A stretch of 64,000 bases of DNA from Planctomycetota bacterium (GTDB taxonomy: Bacteria; Planctomycetota; Phycisphaerae; Phycisphaerales; UBA1924), in contig JAJRPN010000028.1 of the NCBI GenBank assembly GCA_024280755.1, positions 59,667-123,666 of the forward strand. The letters run 5' to 3'. The notes under the pieces are model-generated. The model was not told the origin of the DNA. It saw nothing but the letters and a program-made list of their open reading frames with translations, and made no database searches. Position numbers and translations under genes: made by a program. Shown one piece after another: positions 8,826 through 19,692 of the stretch (position 1 is the first letter of the stretch; every line of letters starts with the position of its first letter).

Positions 8826-10270
8826 ATCAACCTCTCAATCGCCTGCGACACATTGCGGATCGGGATCAGTTCCATCCCTTTAATCCTCGGCAGCTTCGAC
8901 GATCCCATATCGGGAACGAAGCTGTGGGTGTAGCCTAAGCGGGCGGATTCGCGGAGGCGTTGTTCGAGTTGGGTGGCGGGGCGGAGTTCGCCGCCGAGGC
9001 CGATTTCGCCGATGGCGATGGTGGTTGGGGGGAGTGATCGTTTGTAGTGGGCGCCGGCGATGGCGATGGCTAAGGCGAGATCGCTGGCGGGTTCGATGAT
9101 TTTTAAGCCTCCGACTGCGGAGCAGAAGACATCGCGGTCGGCGAGGCGTAAGCCGCCGTGTTGTTCTAATACGGCGATGAGCATTGACAAGCGGTTGGAA
9201 TCTAAGCCTGAGGATTTTCGCTTTGCGCTGCCGACGAAGCCGGTGGCCGTTAAGGCTTGGAGTTCGACGAGTACGCAGCGCGAGCCGTGCATCGCGGGGC
9301 ATGCGACGGAGCCCGGGCGGTGTTCGGTGCCGGATTGGAGGGCGGCCAGCGACATGCCGCCGGGGAGTTGTTGTAAGCCTTTTCCGGTCATCTCGAAGAT
9401 GCCCAGTTCGAGCGTGGTGCCGAAACGGTTTTTGATGGCGCGGACGATGCGAACGGAGTGGTAGCGATCGCCTTCGAAGTACAGCACGGCATCGACCATG
9501 TGTTCGAGCATGCGTGGCCCGGCGAGTGTGCCTTCTTTGGTGACATGCCCGACGAGGACGATCGCGATGCCGGTGGCTTTGGCGAAGTAGACGAGTTCGG
9601 CGCAGCATCGGCGGAGCTGGGTGACCGAACCCGGTGCGGCTTCGAGATCAGCCTTGTAGATCATCTGGATGGAATCGATCACGCAGACATCGGGTTTGAT
9701 TTTGCGTGCTTGGTCGAGGATTCTCGCGAGGTTGGTGTCGGCGAGGACGAAGAGGCCGTCGGCATCAGCAACGCCAAGGCGATCGGCACGCATTTGGATC
9801 TGCTGGGCGGATTCTTCGGACGAGACATAGAGGACTTTGCTTGTCCAATCTCGTTTGGCTGAATCCATGTTAATCGGCGATGCCCACGCGCCGGCTGCCT
9901 GCAAGAGCAGGGTTGATTTGCCGATTCCCGGTTCGCCGCCGACGAGGATGACGGAGCCGGGGACGAGACCTTTATGGGTGTCGGTTTCTGAGCCTCCGAG
10001 GACGCGGTCGAACTCGGAGATGCCGGTGGGGAGTCTGCGCATCGGGGCGCGGTTGGTCATGATCTCGGTGATCGGCGTGGCGGCGGGGGAGTTGCCGATG
10101 CCTTTGGTTTCGATGAATCCGCCGCCACGGTGTGGGTCGGATTTGGCGGATTTGTCGAACTGTGTTTCTTCGAGCGAGTCCCATTGGTCACAATCGGGGC
10201 ATTTGCCCATCCATCGGTGGTGTGTTGAGCCGCAGGCGGTGCAGACGAAGATGGTGCGTGTTTTGCTCAT
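8822..10270 (-). CDS. radA: DNA repair protein RadA
   Basis: CTACGSTHHRWMGKCPDCDQWDSL zinc finger, GGEPGIGKSTLLLQAAG Walker A, KNRFG motif, Lon-like C-terminal domain. Confidence 0.96.
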   Translation of the reverse strand: MSKTRTIFVCTACGSTHHRWMGKCPDCDQWDSLEETQFDKSAKSDPHRGGGFIETKGIGNSPAATPITEIMTNRAPMRRLPTGISEFDRVLGGSETDTHKGLVPGSVILVGGEPGIGKSTLLLQAAGAWASPINMDSAKRDWTSKVLYVSSEESAQQIQMRADRLGVADADGLFVLADTNLARILDQARKIKPDVCVIDSIQMIYKADLEAAPGSVTQLRRCCAELVYFAKATGIAIVLVGHVTKEGTLAGPRMLEHMVDAVLYFEGDRYHSVRIVRAIKNRFGTTLELGIFEMTGKGLQQLPGGMSLAALQSGTEHRPGSVACPAMHGSRCVLVELQALTATGFVGSAKRKSSGLDSNRLSMLIAVLEQHGGLRLADRDVFCSAVGGLKIIEPASDLALAIAIAGAHYKRSLPPTTIAIGEIGLGGELRPATQLEQRLRESARLGYTHSFVPDMGSSKLPRIKGMELIPIRNVSQAIERLM

Positions 10271-10389
10271 GGAGTGAGTATAGCCCAAAGGCCTGTTTGG
10301 GCGGGTAGTGTTCGGGTGTTTTATTGGGGGATTTGGTTGCAGGGTACCTATAGTGATGGCGGGATTAGATTATTCGAGTTGTATGCGAG

Positions 10390-13300
10390 GTGTGTGTGGG
10401 CCAAGAAGAACGATTAGCGATTCAGGATGCGGTGAAGAAGCCTCGGCGGAAATGGCGTCGGCGTGCGCTATGGGTGTTGTTCATTTTTCCTTTGGGATTG
10501 ATCGCAGGGGTATTGGTTATCGGACAAACATCGGTGATGCAGATGATCGTTGAGCCGATCTTGGAGGATCAGCTTGGGGTGAAGGTGTCGTCTGGGTCGA
10601 TTCATCTGATGCCTACGGGTGAGATTGTGATCAACGATGCGGTATGCAGAACAGTCACGATCGACAATCGTGCGGGTTCTTTGATCGAGTTCGAGCAGGC
10701 GACGATCTTGGTAAACTGGTGGGGTGTGGTCAAGGGGAGCGGGCAGGTGCGATCTATTTTGATCGACAAGCCTACGGTTCGGGTGAGCCAGGATATTGAA
10801 TCCGGTGCGCTCAATCTTGCCGCGATGAAGTTTAAATCTGGTGGCGGCGGCGGAGCGACGCCTGCGATGGAAATCCGCAATGGTCTCTTGCAGATTGGCG
10901 AGCATGATCAAGATTCGTATCGGGTGCTGAAAGAGCTTTCGATCACTGGGCAGCTCACTGAGCAAACAAACAGCGGCGTGTCGGCGTTTGATTTTATCGC
11001 GTTGCCGATCGAAGCGAGTTTGTCGAGTTCGATGGCCAATACAAGAGGGTCCTTTGGTCTTACTGGGCAGATTTCTAAAGATGGGATTGATGGCGTGCTC
11101 GATGGTGTGCGCCTTGAGGACTGGCCCGCCGAGATTGTGCCAAGCCGATCGCGTGGGATGTATGATCGGCTCGGGCTTTCGGGCGATCTTGCTCCGACAC
11201 GGTTTCATGTGTCACCCGATGGGTTAGTCGATATTGTGCTGACGCTCGAAGGTGTCTCGCTCAATCTTCCTTTCGATGATACTGGTTCGATGTCGGGCTC
11301 TGTGGAAGCGGGTGATTTGCTTCGGATGCGCCAAACGCGAGGGAAGATCCGGTTTGGGACCACCGGGCTTGTTGCCGATCTCAAGGGCGTGATCGACGAG
11401 CTTGAGTATGATGTTGTGCTTGATTTTCAGGGCTTAGAGAAGGACAGCCCGTTTGATGCGACGCTGGTGACCGATTTTCGACTCGACGAACATTTTAAGC
11501 CCGCCAAGTTCTTGCCTCCCAATGTAATGTCCAAGCTCGATCGATTTGAGAATCCGATTGCGGATGTCCATGCGGTGGTGCAGGTCTCGCGTGGCAAAGC
11601 ACGGAACGCAGAGATCAAGGTTTCGGGTAAGGCGATCTTGTCCAACGGCAGCGCGATCTATAAGAAGTTTCGATATCCGTTTTACAATATGAGCGGCGTG
11701 ATTGAGTTCGATCCTGATCAGTTGATCATTCGCGATATCAAAGGCACCGGCCCAACTGGAGCGATGCTTGTTGCCAACGGCGTGTTCTCGCCCTTGGGCG
11801 AGCAGTCGGTTGTCAAGCTGGTGCTGCGGGTTGATGGTGTGGCGATGGATGAGCATTTGATCGCGGCACTTGATGAGGATAAACGCAAACTGGTCGATGC
11901 GCTTTTTAGCGAACAGAGTTATGCCAAGTTGCTCAGCGAGGGTTTGGTGTTGACGCGGGGCGACGCGGATGGATTAGGGCAGTTGCGCAGGCAGGCGTGG
12001 GATCGGCTCGATGAGTTGAAGGATCAGCCTCAGAGTGCTGTTCGCGCCGAGTTGGCCAAAGAGCTTGCCGCGATTGACCACCAGCTTGAATCGCCGGTGT
12101 TTGACTTTGGGGGCGTTGCCAATGTGGTTGTCGAGTTGGTTCGTCATCCAGAGCGTCCATCGGATAATCGATGGACGACGGATGTGCTTGTCAAGTTGCC
12201 CAGTGCCGGGTTGGTCTCGAAGCATTTTCCGCTGCCAATTCTTGCCAAAGATGTCGAGATCAAGATTAACGAAAAACGCGTCGCACTCACCGGGGGCGAA
12301 TATCGCGGGCTGCATGGCGGGTGGGCGAAGGTCGATGTTCAGATCGATCTGACCAAGGAGAAAGCAAAGCCGATTATTGAGATCGTGGCGCGCGATTTTC
12401 CGATTGAGCAATCATTGATTGCTGCGATTCCTGGGTATTACGACACGCCGAGCGATGATCCGGATGATATCTCGATGCGTCGGATTCTCGATCGGCTCAA
12501 CTTGTCGGGGATGCTCGAATGCGATGGGATCATCGGCCCGCGCGGCGATGGTCGGCTCGGGTATGACATCGAGGCGACCGTGCTGAGCGGGAATGCGCGT
12601 CCCAAGATGCTCAAGGGTGGCGATGGGATTGCATCAGAGCCGATCTCGCTCGATGATATATATGGCACGGTGTATATCACCGAAGAGCTGATTATCGTAT
12701 CGCTCGACGGGTTGCTCTCTTCGCCAGAGCAGCCTTTGGCGCCGACACCGATCGAGATATTGACTCAGCTAACGCTGCCAAGCAAGAAACGGGGCGAGAA
12801 TGGTGAGCGAAGGGTCAATGGGTTGTTGCCGATGGAGTTTGGCCCGGCGTTGCCAGGTCCGGTGTTGTATGCGACGGCGTATGCCGACGGTGTTGATTTG
12901 GCGATGCCTTTGGAGCATGCGATTGCGGTGATCTCGCCGAGGGTTGCGCGGGATTTGTTGGAAAAGAAATCGGTCTATTCACCCGATGGTCTTTTGGGAA
13001 TGGGTGCGGTGCTCGAGGGTGTTGTTGGCGGCTCGATTGACGCGACGATCATGGTGGACCGGATTGATGAGCTTGGGTTTGATTTTGATGGCACAAGGTA
13101 TCGGGTTGGGTCTTCTTGGGGGCAAACCGAGTTTGTGCTTTCGAGTGAGCCAACACTTGGGTTTGATGGGTTCCGGGTTTCGATTCAGGCGGATGGGCAG
13201 AGTGCTGGTGTGCTTTCGCTCGATGGTTCGTTGCCATTAGCGAGGAGGGGGAGATATATTGAAATCACCAAGCCGAGCGCGTTGACGATTGCGTTTGATG

Positions 13301-14928
13301 ATGGGACATTTGAGTCGCCGATTACGCAGTATGTGATTGATCGTTTTTCGAGCTCGCAGAAGGAATCATGGTTCAAGGCCCATGCCTTGGGCGGGCGGTT
13401 TGATCTGGGTGTAACGCTCACGCCCAAGCTCGGGACACACAAGATCAAGGGCAATAGCAAAGGCAGCGGGCAAGTGGTTAAGCTTGTGCCCACCATGATC
13501 AACGGCTCGCTCTCTCCCAAGTCGGTCTCGCTGATGATGGGTGATGAGCGGGCAGCGTTTGATGATGTGTCGGGCGAGTTGATCTTTGAAGGGTTCGATG
13601 GCAGGGTTAGTCGGCTTCGAGCGGTGAATGGCGAAACAAGCGTTGGGGTTGATGGCAGATGGTCAATGAGTCCAAATCAAGGAATTGAGTTTGATCTCAA
13701 TGTTGATGCAAAGGGTGATTTGCTCACTGGCCCGATTCGGGCGATTATGCCCGGCGCGGTTGGTTCGGTGATTGATCGTTTGGAGATCAAAGCAGAGGGG
13801 CCCGTCGAGGTTGAAGGCTTGCGGATTACCGGCTCAGGAATTGGTCAAGACGACGCGGTATATGACATCTTTGGGAGCGCGAGCCTCAAGAATGGGAGCG
13901 CTGTGATTGGGCTGGCGATCACTGGGATTGTTGGAGACCTTGGGTTTGCAGTGCATGGCACGAACGATACGCTTGGGTATGAGATCACCCTCGATGCCCA
14001 GAGGCTCCGGGCCGGCTCGATGCGTGTGCATGATGCACAAGTGACGATTATTGGCGATGCCCACAATCCGGGCGTGGTGCTGATTCCAGAGATCCGCGCT
14101 GGGATGCACGGCGGGCAAATCGCAGGGAGCGCACAGATCCGTCCAGACGCAGATGGCGAAGCAAACTATTGGCTTGAACTCCACGCTTCTGGTGTTCGGG
14201 CGGCGCCGGTGTTTAATGATTTGTTGTTGCCACCCGAGGGGCTTGCGGGCCCGCCTTTGCCTGGCGAGACCTCGGTGTTGTCTGTTTGGAGCCTGGGCGA
14301 TGATCTTTCACGCGGGGCGATGATTGGTGATCTGACGATGACGGGCCCGGTTGGTGATCCGTCGAGACGCTCTGGGCGTGGGCTTGTGCGTATCGCGGGG
14401 GGGTCGGTGGTCGCGATGCCAGGATTGATTCAGCTCATCGAAGCGAGTAATTTGTCATTGCCTGCAGGATCCCCTTTGGACTTTGTCGAGGCGGCGTTTT
14501 ATATCGATGGACAGGTCATGGCGTTCGAGCAGTTGAGCGCATCGTCGAAACGCGTTGAGATCCTTGGGTATGGCACGATGGACTGGAGCACGCAAGAGGT
14601 TGATCTGCGATTCCGTTCGCGTTCGGTGCATCCGATCCCGATTATATCTCAGTTCATCGAGCAGCTCCGCGACGAGCTGATCACGACGCGCGTGACGGGG
14701 ACGCTCGGCGATCCGAAATATTCTGCTCAGCAGTTCGGATCGACGCGCCGGGTGATCAGTGCGATGCTTGGGAATCAGGTTTCGGAACAACAAAGCCGAT
14801 TGCGCGAGGTTGAAACGCAGGTTCAGGCGAGCCAGAACCGGGCCGAGCGGGGCCGGCTAGACACGGTGCATCAGCCTGTGGAACCGAGCAAGGGCAGCGG
14901 GTGGGATTGGGCACAGGATGGTTCATGA
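10390..14928 (+). CDS. very large AsmA/TamB-like membrane-anchored protein
   Basis: 1512 aa, N-terminal TM helix (ALWVLFIFPLGLIAGVLVIG), C-terminal AsmA-like region (IRIAGGSVVAMPGLIQLIEASNLSLPAG…FRSRSVHPIPIISQF); fold assignment is inference. Confidence 0.7.
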   Translation: MCVGQEERLAIQDAVKKPRRKWRRRALWVLFIFPLGLIAGVLVIGQTSVMQMIVEPILEDQLGVKVSSGSIHLMPTGEIVINDAVCRTVTIDNRAGSLIEFEQATILVNWWGVVKGSGQVRSILIDKPTVRVSQDIESGALNLAAMKFKSGGGGGATPAMEIRNGLLQIGEHDQDSYRVLKELSITGQLTEQTNSGVSAFDFIALPIEASLSSSMANTRGSFGLTGQISKDGIDGVLDGVRLEDWPAEIVPSRSRGMYDRLGLSGDLAPTRFHVSPDGLVDIVLTLEGVSLNLPFDDTGSMSGSVEAGDLLRMRQTRGKIRFGTTGLVADLKGVIDELEYDVVLDFQGLEKDSPFDATLVTDFRLDEHFKPAKFLPPNVMSKLDRFENPIADVHAVVQVSRGKARNAEIKVSGKAILSNGSAIYKKFRYPFYNMSGVIEFDPDQLIIRDIKGTGPTGAMLVANGVFSPLGEQSVVKLVLRVDGVAMDEHLIAALDEDKRKLVDALFSEQSYAKLLSEGLVLTRGDADGLGQLRRQAWDRLDELKDQPQSAVRAELAKELAAIDHQLESPVFDFGGVANVVVELVRHPERPSDNRWTTDVLVKLPSAGLVSKHFPLPILAKDVEIKINEKRVALTGGEYRGLHGGWAKVDVQIDLTKEKAKPIIEIVARDFPIEQSLIAAIPGYYDTPSDDPDDISMRRILDRLNLSGMLECDGIIGPRGDGRLGYDIEATVLSGNARPKMLKGGDGIASEPISLDDIYGTVYITEELIIVSLDGLLSSPEQPLAPTPIEILTQLTLPSKKRGENGERRVNGLLPMEFGPALPGPVLYATAYADGVDLAMPLEHAIAVISPRVARDLLEKKSVYSPDGLLGMGAVLEGVVGGSIDATIMVDRIDELGFDFDGTRYRVGSSWGQTEFVLSSEPTLGFDGFRVSIQADGQSAGVLSLDGSLPLARRGRYIEITKPSALTIAFDDGTFESPITQYVIDRFSSSQKESWFKAHALGGRFDLGVTLTPKLGTHKIKGNSKGSGQVVKLVPTMINGSLSPKSVSLMMGDERAAFDDVSGELIFEGFDGRVSRLRAVNGETSVGVDGRWSMSPNQGIEFDLNVDAKGDLLTGPIRAIMPGAVGSVIDRLEIKAEGPVEVEGLRITGSGIGQDDAVYDIFGSASLKNGSAVIGLAITGIVGDLGFAVHGTNDTLGYEITLDAQRLRAGSMRVHDAQVTIIGDAHNPGVVLIPEIRAGMHGGQIAGSAQIRPDADGEANYWLELHASGVRAAPVFNDLLLPPEGLAGPPLPGETSVLSVWSLGDDLSRGAMIGDLTMTGPVGDPSRRSGRGLVRIAGGSVVAMPGLIQLIEASNLSLPAGSPLDFVEAAFYIDGQVMAFEQLSASSKRVEILGYGTMDWSTQEVDLRFRSRSVHPIPIISQFIEQLRDELITTRVTGTLGDPKYSAQQFGSTRRVISAMLGNQVSEQQSRLREVETQVQASQNRAERGRLDTVHQPVEPSKGSGWDWAQDGS

Positions 14929-15075
14929 GCGGGCTGAGATGCTCAGAATCGAGCTTTCTGCCCAAAGATGACACCGCGCGTTGGGCGACATAGAATCCTT
15001 ATTCAACACGAATGACAAGAAGAGCAAAAGCAGATAGATCGTCGAGCAAAATCGGCATCAGGAAATGGAAAATCA

Positions 15076-16212
15076 ATGGCCAAAGAACATAACCGCGTAG
15101 AACTCGATCCGCCTAGCAGCACCCAACCCAAGAATGAACTCGCAGCCCCGCCAGAGCAGGCGCAGGTTCGCCGAGCGGACGATGGTGAGGTGCAAGATCG
15201 GATTTGCGAACTTCTTGACATGGTCGCGGGCACTTCGGAGAGCTACGACGCAAAGCTCATCGGCGAACTCATCACCGCGGGTTTGAAACTGATCCCCGAT
15301 GGGCGAGACACCGGGGAACTCAAGCTGATGACCGCTGCGATGAAAGAGCTTCGATATGCGTATCGTGTGTTTGGTGAATATCCAAATGTACACAAGGTGA
15401 CGATCTTTGGGTCGGCGCGCACGCCTGAGGATCACCCGGATTATTTGTCGGCCGTCGAGTTCTCGAAGCTGATGGCCGAGGCTGGTTGGATGTCGATTAC
15501 CGGCGCAGGCAACGGGATCATGAAGGCCGGACACGAAGGGCCAGGGCGCGAAGCAAGCTTTGGCGTGGCGATTCACTTGCCATTCGAGACGAGCGCGAAT
15601 GAGTATATCGTTGGCGACGAAAAGCTGATCAACTTCCGCTACTTCTTCACCCGCAAGCTGATGTTCCTTTCGCAGGCTGAAGCGGTTGTGTGTTATCCTG
15701 GCGGGTTTGGTACGCTCGACGAGACATTCGAGACGCTGACCTTGATCCAGACCGGCAAGGCGAGCATGGTGCCGATCGTGTTTATTGATGGCGACCGTGA
15801 AGGTCAGAACGGATCATACTGGGAAGGCTGGGATCGGTATGTCCGCCAGCAGCTCGCTGGGCGTGGCTGGATTAGTGAAGAAGATTTTCATCTGTACTAC
15901 ATCGCCAAAGATCCGCAGGACGCTGCGGATCATGTGATTAATTTCTATAAGAACTATCACTCGTCGCGGTATGTGCGTGATGATCTGATCATTCGGATCA
16001 ACAAGAAGCTCCGCGAGGAGGACATCGCGATTCTCAATGATGAGTTCTCGGTGCTGGTCAAGACCGGCAAGATTGTACAGTGCGAAGCGTATCCACAGGA
16101 GCGTGATCATTTGGATCTGCCTCGGATCGTGTTTACGCATACACGGTACAAGTTTGGACTTGTGCGCGCGTTCATTGATCGGATCAACTCGTTTGACGCA
16201 CCCGATGCCTAA
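15076..16212 (+). CDS. LOG family protein / TIGR00730 Rossmann fold
   Basis: VTIFGSARTPEDHPDY, SITGAGNGIMKAGHEG, VCYPGGFGTLDETFE motifs. Confidence 0.9.
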   Translation: MAKEHNRVELDPPSSTQPKNELAAPPEQAQVRRADDGEVQDRICELLDMVAGTSESYDAKLIGELITAGLKLIPDGRDTGELKLMTAAMKELRYAYRVFGEYPNVHKVTIFGSARTPEDHPDYLSAVEFSKLMAEAGWMSITGAGNGIMKAGHEGPGREASFGVAIHLPFETSANEYIVGDEKLINFRYFFTRKLMFLSQAEAVVCYPGGFGTLDETFETLTLIQTGKASMVPIVFIDGDREGQNGSYWEGWDRYVRQQLAGRGWISEEDFHLYYIAKDPQDAADHVINFYKNYHSSRYVRDDLIIRINKKLREEDIAILNDEFSVLVKTGKIVQCEAYPQERDHLDLPRIVFTHTRYKFGLVRAFIDRINSFDAPDA

Positions 16213-17341
16213 GTTGTGTTTGAACTATTCTGTTCGATTGCTCGGCAGCGTGTTGTGCGCTGCTGTGCTGTGCGCTGGCGGCTGTAGTTCTGGCGGAGCA
16301 GATGCTTCTGATGGGATTGAGTTTTCGCCGGGGAACAATGCGCCTGCGCCGATCGATTCAGCATCGACGCGTGGGCTTGAGGTTCGGCTTTGGGTCGTGG
16401 ACGATACCGACTGGTCGGCGGCTCGCTTGCTGGCAGATCAGGCGGGGACGCTTATCGATGAACAGACCCGTGCGCGTTGGGCGGATTGGGGGTTTCGGCT
16501 TGTCGCGATCCCGGTGGATGAGGTGGACGGGTTGCTCGAAGGGTTAAGGCCAGTCCAGCCGATCAATGTGCAATGGCTCGGCGAGTTTGGCAAGTGGCGA
16601 GCGATTATTCGAACGGGTAGTTTGCGGACTGAAACTGTCCGTGTTGGGCAGCGTGCAGTGCAGGTAGATCAAGGTCGCCCGCGTTTGATTGCGCGATCTT
16701 GGATCGAGCCGATGCTGACGAGTGCTGATGTGGTCCCAGGGTTGCGTTTAGACTTTGGTGTACAGATCGAAACCAAAGATCGCAAAGGCTACGCTGCTCG
16801 GCTCCGCGATGAGGGATACCTTGGGGTGACCCGCGAACGCACGATTGAAGACAATGGTCCGGTGTTTGATGAGTTGTTGATGTCGATGATGTTTGACGGC
16901 TCGCAGGCGTTGGTCATTTTGGGCGAAGCACCAGAGACCAACTGGAACGATTTGCCCGAGCCTGTTTCGTTGATTGTTGTTGATGATTCTGATAACCATG
17001 TCGATCCTGAAAATCCGAAAAACGAGGAGGCACCACCCAAGCTGAGCCCGGCGTTTGGTCCTGGCGGGGATGATCAGGGTGGATATCGGGAAGTGCCGGC
17101 CGATCGTGATGAGCAAGCATCGTTTGATGGTTCAACATCGCGCGGGCGCCAAGCACATGAGCCGAGCAAGCCGATGGGTAAAACGCTTGGCGAGCTGATG
17201 CTGATGAGCGATGGATCGCGCATTGTGCAAGCGGGCAAGACGCGGATTATTCCCAAGCGGGTCATTGTTGTCTTAATCCCGCGCGTCGAAGGCGGGTTTC
17301 GGCTTGTGCCTATGGCGCAAGCGATGGGGGGGAATCCATGA
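16205..17341 (+). CDS. hypothetical lipoprotein
   Basis: lipobox-like LCAGGCSSGG after signal peptide; start at MPKLCLNYS overlapping LOG gene by 8 bp. Confidence 0.7.
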   Translation: MPKLCLNYSVRLLGSVLCAAVLCAGGCSSGGADASDGIEFSPGNNAPAPIDSASTRGLEVRLWVVDDTDWSAARLLADQAGTLIDEQTRARWADWGFRLVAIPVDEVDGLLEGLRPVQPINVQWLGEFGKWRAIIRTGSLRTETVRVGQRAVQVDQGRPRLIARSWIEPMLTSADVVPGLRLDFGVQIETKDRKGYAARLRDEGYLGVTRERTIEDNGPVFDELLMSMMFDGSQALVILGEAPETNWNDLPEPVSLIVVDDSDNHVDPENPKNEEAPPKLSPAFGPGGDDQGGYREVPADRDEQASFDGSTSRGRQAHEPSKPMGKTLGELMLMSDGSRIVQAGKTRIIPKRVIVVLIPRVEGGFRLVPMAQAMGGNP

Positions 17342-18303
17342 GCATGCTGATTGCTATTTTGAGCCTTGTTGTTGGCTTGGTTGTGCTGATTGTTGGTGCG
17401 GATCTGCTTGTGCGCGGTGCCGCCCAGCTTGCGCGGGTGATGGGGCTGAGCCCGTTTGCGATTGGCGTGACGGTGGTTGCCTTTGGAACAAGCGCGCCAG
17501 AACTGTTTGCCTCGATCGGTGCTGCGTTGCAGAATGTGCCTGATCTTGCGGTGGGCAATGTGGTTGGGTCAAACATCGCCAATATTTTGTTGATCTTAGG
17601 CGTGGGTGCGATCATGGTGCCTATTTCGGTGCATCGCAGGGTGCGCAAGATCGAGCTGCCGATCATGCTCGCGATTACGGTTGGTGCGTCGATGTTGATG
17701 ATCGATCATAAGATTACTCGAATCGAAGGCGGGATCTTGGTTGGTGGGCTTGTTGCGTATGTCTTATTTATCATCAAGGCTCACCGGATTGATATTGAGC
17801 ATGAAGGCGACGAGGTCGCGACGCATCCAAAGTCATTGCGTACAGATATTTTGATGATCCTGATCGGGATCGCAGGACTTGGGCTTGGTGCCAAAGGGTT
17901 GGTCTATGGCGCGACAGAACTTGCGAGCTGGGCCAATGTGAGCGCGGGGATTGTCGGAACGACGATCGTGGCGTTTGGGACGAGCCTGCCCGAGTTGGCT
18001 GCGACAGTTCGGGCTGCGATAAGCAAAGAGTCCGATATGGCGGTGGGTAATGTTGTTGGGTCCAATATTTTTAATCTGCTCAGTGTGCTTGGGATCACCT
18101 CGTTGATTCGTCCATTGACGATGCCTGCCACGATTGAGATTCATATATGGACCATGTTGGCGGTGAGCATCTCGCTGGTGGTGCTCGTGGCGTTCCGTCC
18201 TGCGTTGGGTCGAGCGATCGGGATTGTGTTTGTTATGGTCTATGTTGGTTATATCATTGCCTCGTTTATGCGTCCAGATATCGTTTCTATGCCCAGTCCC
18301 TAA
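17338..18303 (+). CDS. calcium/sodium antiporter (CaCA family, YrbG-like)
   Basis: two repeats GVTVVAFGTSAPELFASIGAAL…VGNVVGSNIANI and TTIVAFGTSLPELAATVRAAI…VGNVVGSNIFNL. Confidence 0.95.
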   Translation: MSMLIAILSLVVGLVVLIVGADLLVRGAAQLARVMGLSPFAIGVTVVAFGTSAPELFASIGAALQNVPDLAVGNVVGSNIANILLILGVGAIMVPISVHRRVRKIELPIMLAITVGASMLMIDHKITRIEGGILVGGLVAYVLFIIKAHRIDIEHEGDEVATHPKSLRTDILMILIGIAGLGLGAKGLVYGATELASWANVSAGIVGTTIVAFGTSLPELAATVRAAISKESDMAVGNVVGSNIFNLLSVLGITSLIRPLTMPATIEIHIWTMLAVSISLVVLVAFRPALGRAIGIVFVMVYVGYIIASFMRPDIVSMPSP

Positions 18304-18368
18304 GTCCAGATGAACTCTTCTCCAGCGACGCCCGATGATGAGTACGCTGTCTTTATTGAGGAGAACTG

Positions 18369-19667
18369 ATGCTTCGGGTTCCGATTTCACATACCAAGCC
18401 GGGGATGGAACTGGCGATGCCGGTGTATAACCCGCGTGTGTCATCGAGGCTTTTGCTACGAACTGGTGCGGTGCTTGAGCAGAGCACGATCGAGCGATTG
18501 ATCGAACTCCAACTCCCCGAGCTTTGGATAAAGTATCCGAATATGGAGATGATCTCGAAGTTTGTTTCACCCAAGATCATTTCATCACGGGCCGAGATCG
18601 CTTCGGATGTGTCGAGCGCGTTCGATCAAGCGGGCAAAGGCATGCACGCGCGGATGGACTTTGTGAAGTACAAAACAGCGATGAACAAGCTGATGGGTCG
18701 GTTGATTGATGATCCTGAAGCTGCGGTTTTTATTGGGGATATCGCAGATACCGGCTCGCCCGCGATTCGTCACGGAGCCAATGTTGGATTCTTGAGCATG
18801 CTCATGGGGCTTCGCTTGGGGTTCTACCTGCTCAAAGAACGCAAGCGGCTTTCGTCGCGCCGGGCGAAGGATGTCACAGGCTTGGGTGTTGCGGCGATGC
18901 TTCACGATGTGGGGATGACCAGGCTCAAGGCATCGGTACTCGATCGGTGGACACGCGAGCATGATACAACAGATCCGCAATGGCAAGAGCATGTCCAGAT
19001 TGGATATCATATGCTTCGCGGGCAGGTCGAGCCGTCGGCTGCTGCTGCTGTGCTGCACCATCATCAACGCTTCGATGGTTCAGGGTTCCCAAAGCGAAAG
19101 AAGAACGCAGACAAACCAGTTGGGCTTGCAGGATCGCGGATTCATATCTTTGCAAGGATCTTACTTGTCGCAGATTTGTACGATCGGCTGGTGCATCCGG
19201 CATATACCATCGGGGACTCTGAGGAGACGATGAAATCTCGCCCGCCGGTGTATGCGATGCACACTTTGCTTCAAGAGAAGTACCAATCTTGGATTGATCC
19301 GATCGTATTCCGATCGTTGATGTCTGTGTGCCCGGCCTATTCGCCGGGGACTCGGGTGTTGCTGTCCAATGGGATGCAGGGTGCTGTGATCGATTGGTGC
19401 TCGCTCGACCCATGTCGACCAACGGTGACCGAGATATCACACTTCGAAGACGATGATGATGCAGAGACGATTGATCTGCGTAAGCACCACGAGATTTCGA
19501 TTATCGAAGCGGACGGGCATGATGTTCGGGCGTTCAATTTTTATCCAGAGAACAAGCGTTCGTTTGATTTGTACGCGATTGAGAAGAGCATGAGCAACGG
19601 GGCGTATGCGTTTGATCTTGAAGAAACGAACAAGCTCAGGATTGACGATGATCAAAGTGCTGCCTGA
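18369..19667 (+). CDS. HD-GYP domain-containing protein
   Basis: AAMLHDVGMTRL, EHVQIGYHMLRG, VLHHHQRFDGSGFP. Confidence 0.88.
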   Translation: MLRVPISHTKPGMELAMPVYNPRVSSRLLLRTGAVLEQSTIERLIELQLPELWIKYPNMEMISKFVSPKIISSRAEIASDVSSAFDQAGKGMHARMDFVKYKTAMNKLMGRLIDDPEAAVFIGDIADTGSPAIRHGANVGFLSMLMGLRLGFYLLKERKRLSSRRAKDVTGLGVAAMLHDVGMTRLKASVLDRWTREHDTTDPQWQEHVQIGYHMLRGQVEPSAAAAVLHHHQRFDGSGFPKRKKNADKPVGLAGSRIHIFARILLVADLYDRLVHPAYTIGDSEETMKSRPPVYAMHTLLQEKYQSWIDPIVFRSLMSVCPAYSPGTRVLLSNGMQGAVIDWCSLDPCRPTVTEISHFEDDDDAETIDLRKHHEISIIEADGHDVRAFNFYPENKRSFDLYAIEKSMSNGAYAFDLEETNKLRIDDDQSAA

Positions 19668-19692
19668 GTGACAGGCCGATTCATGGCTACCA

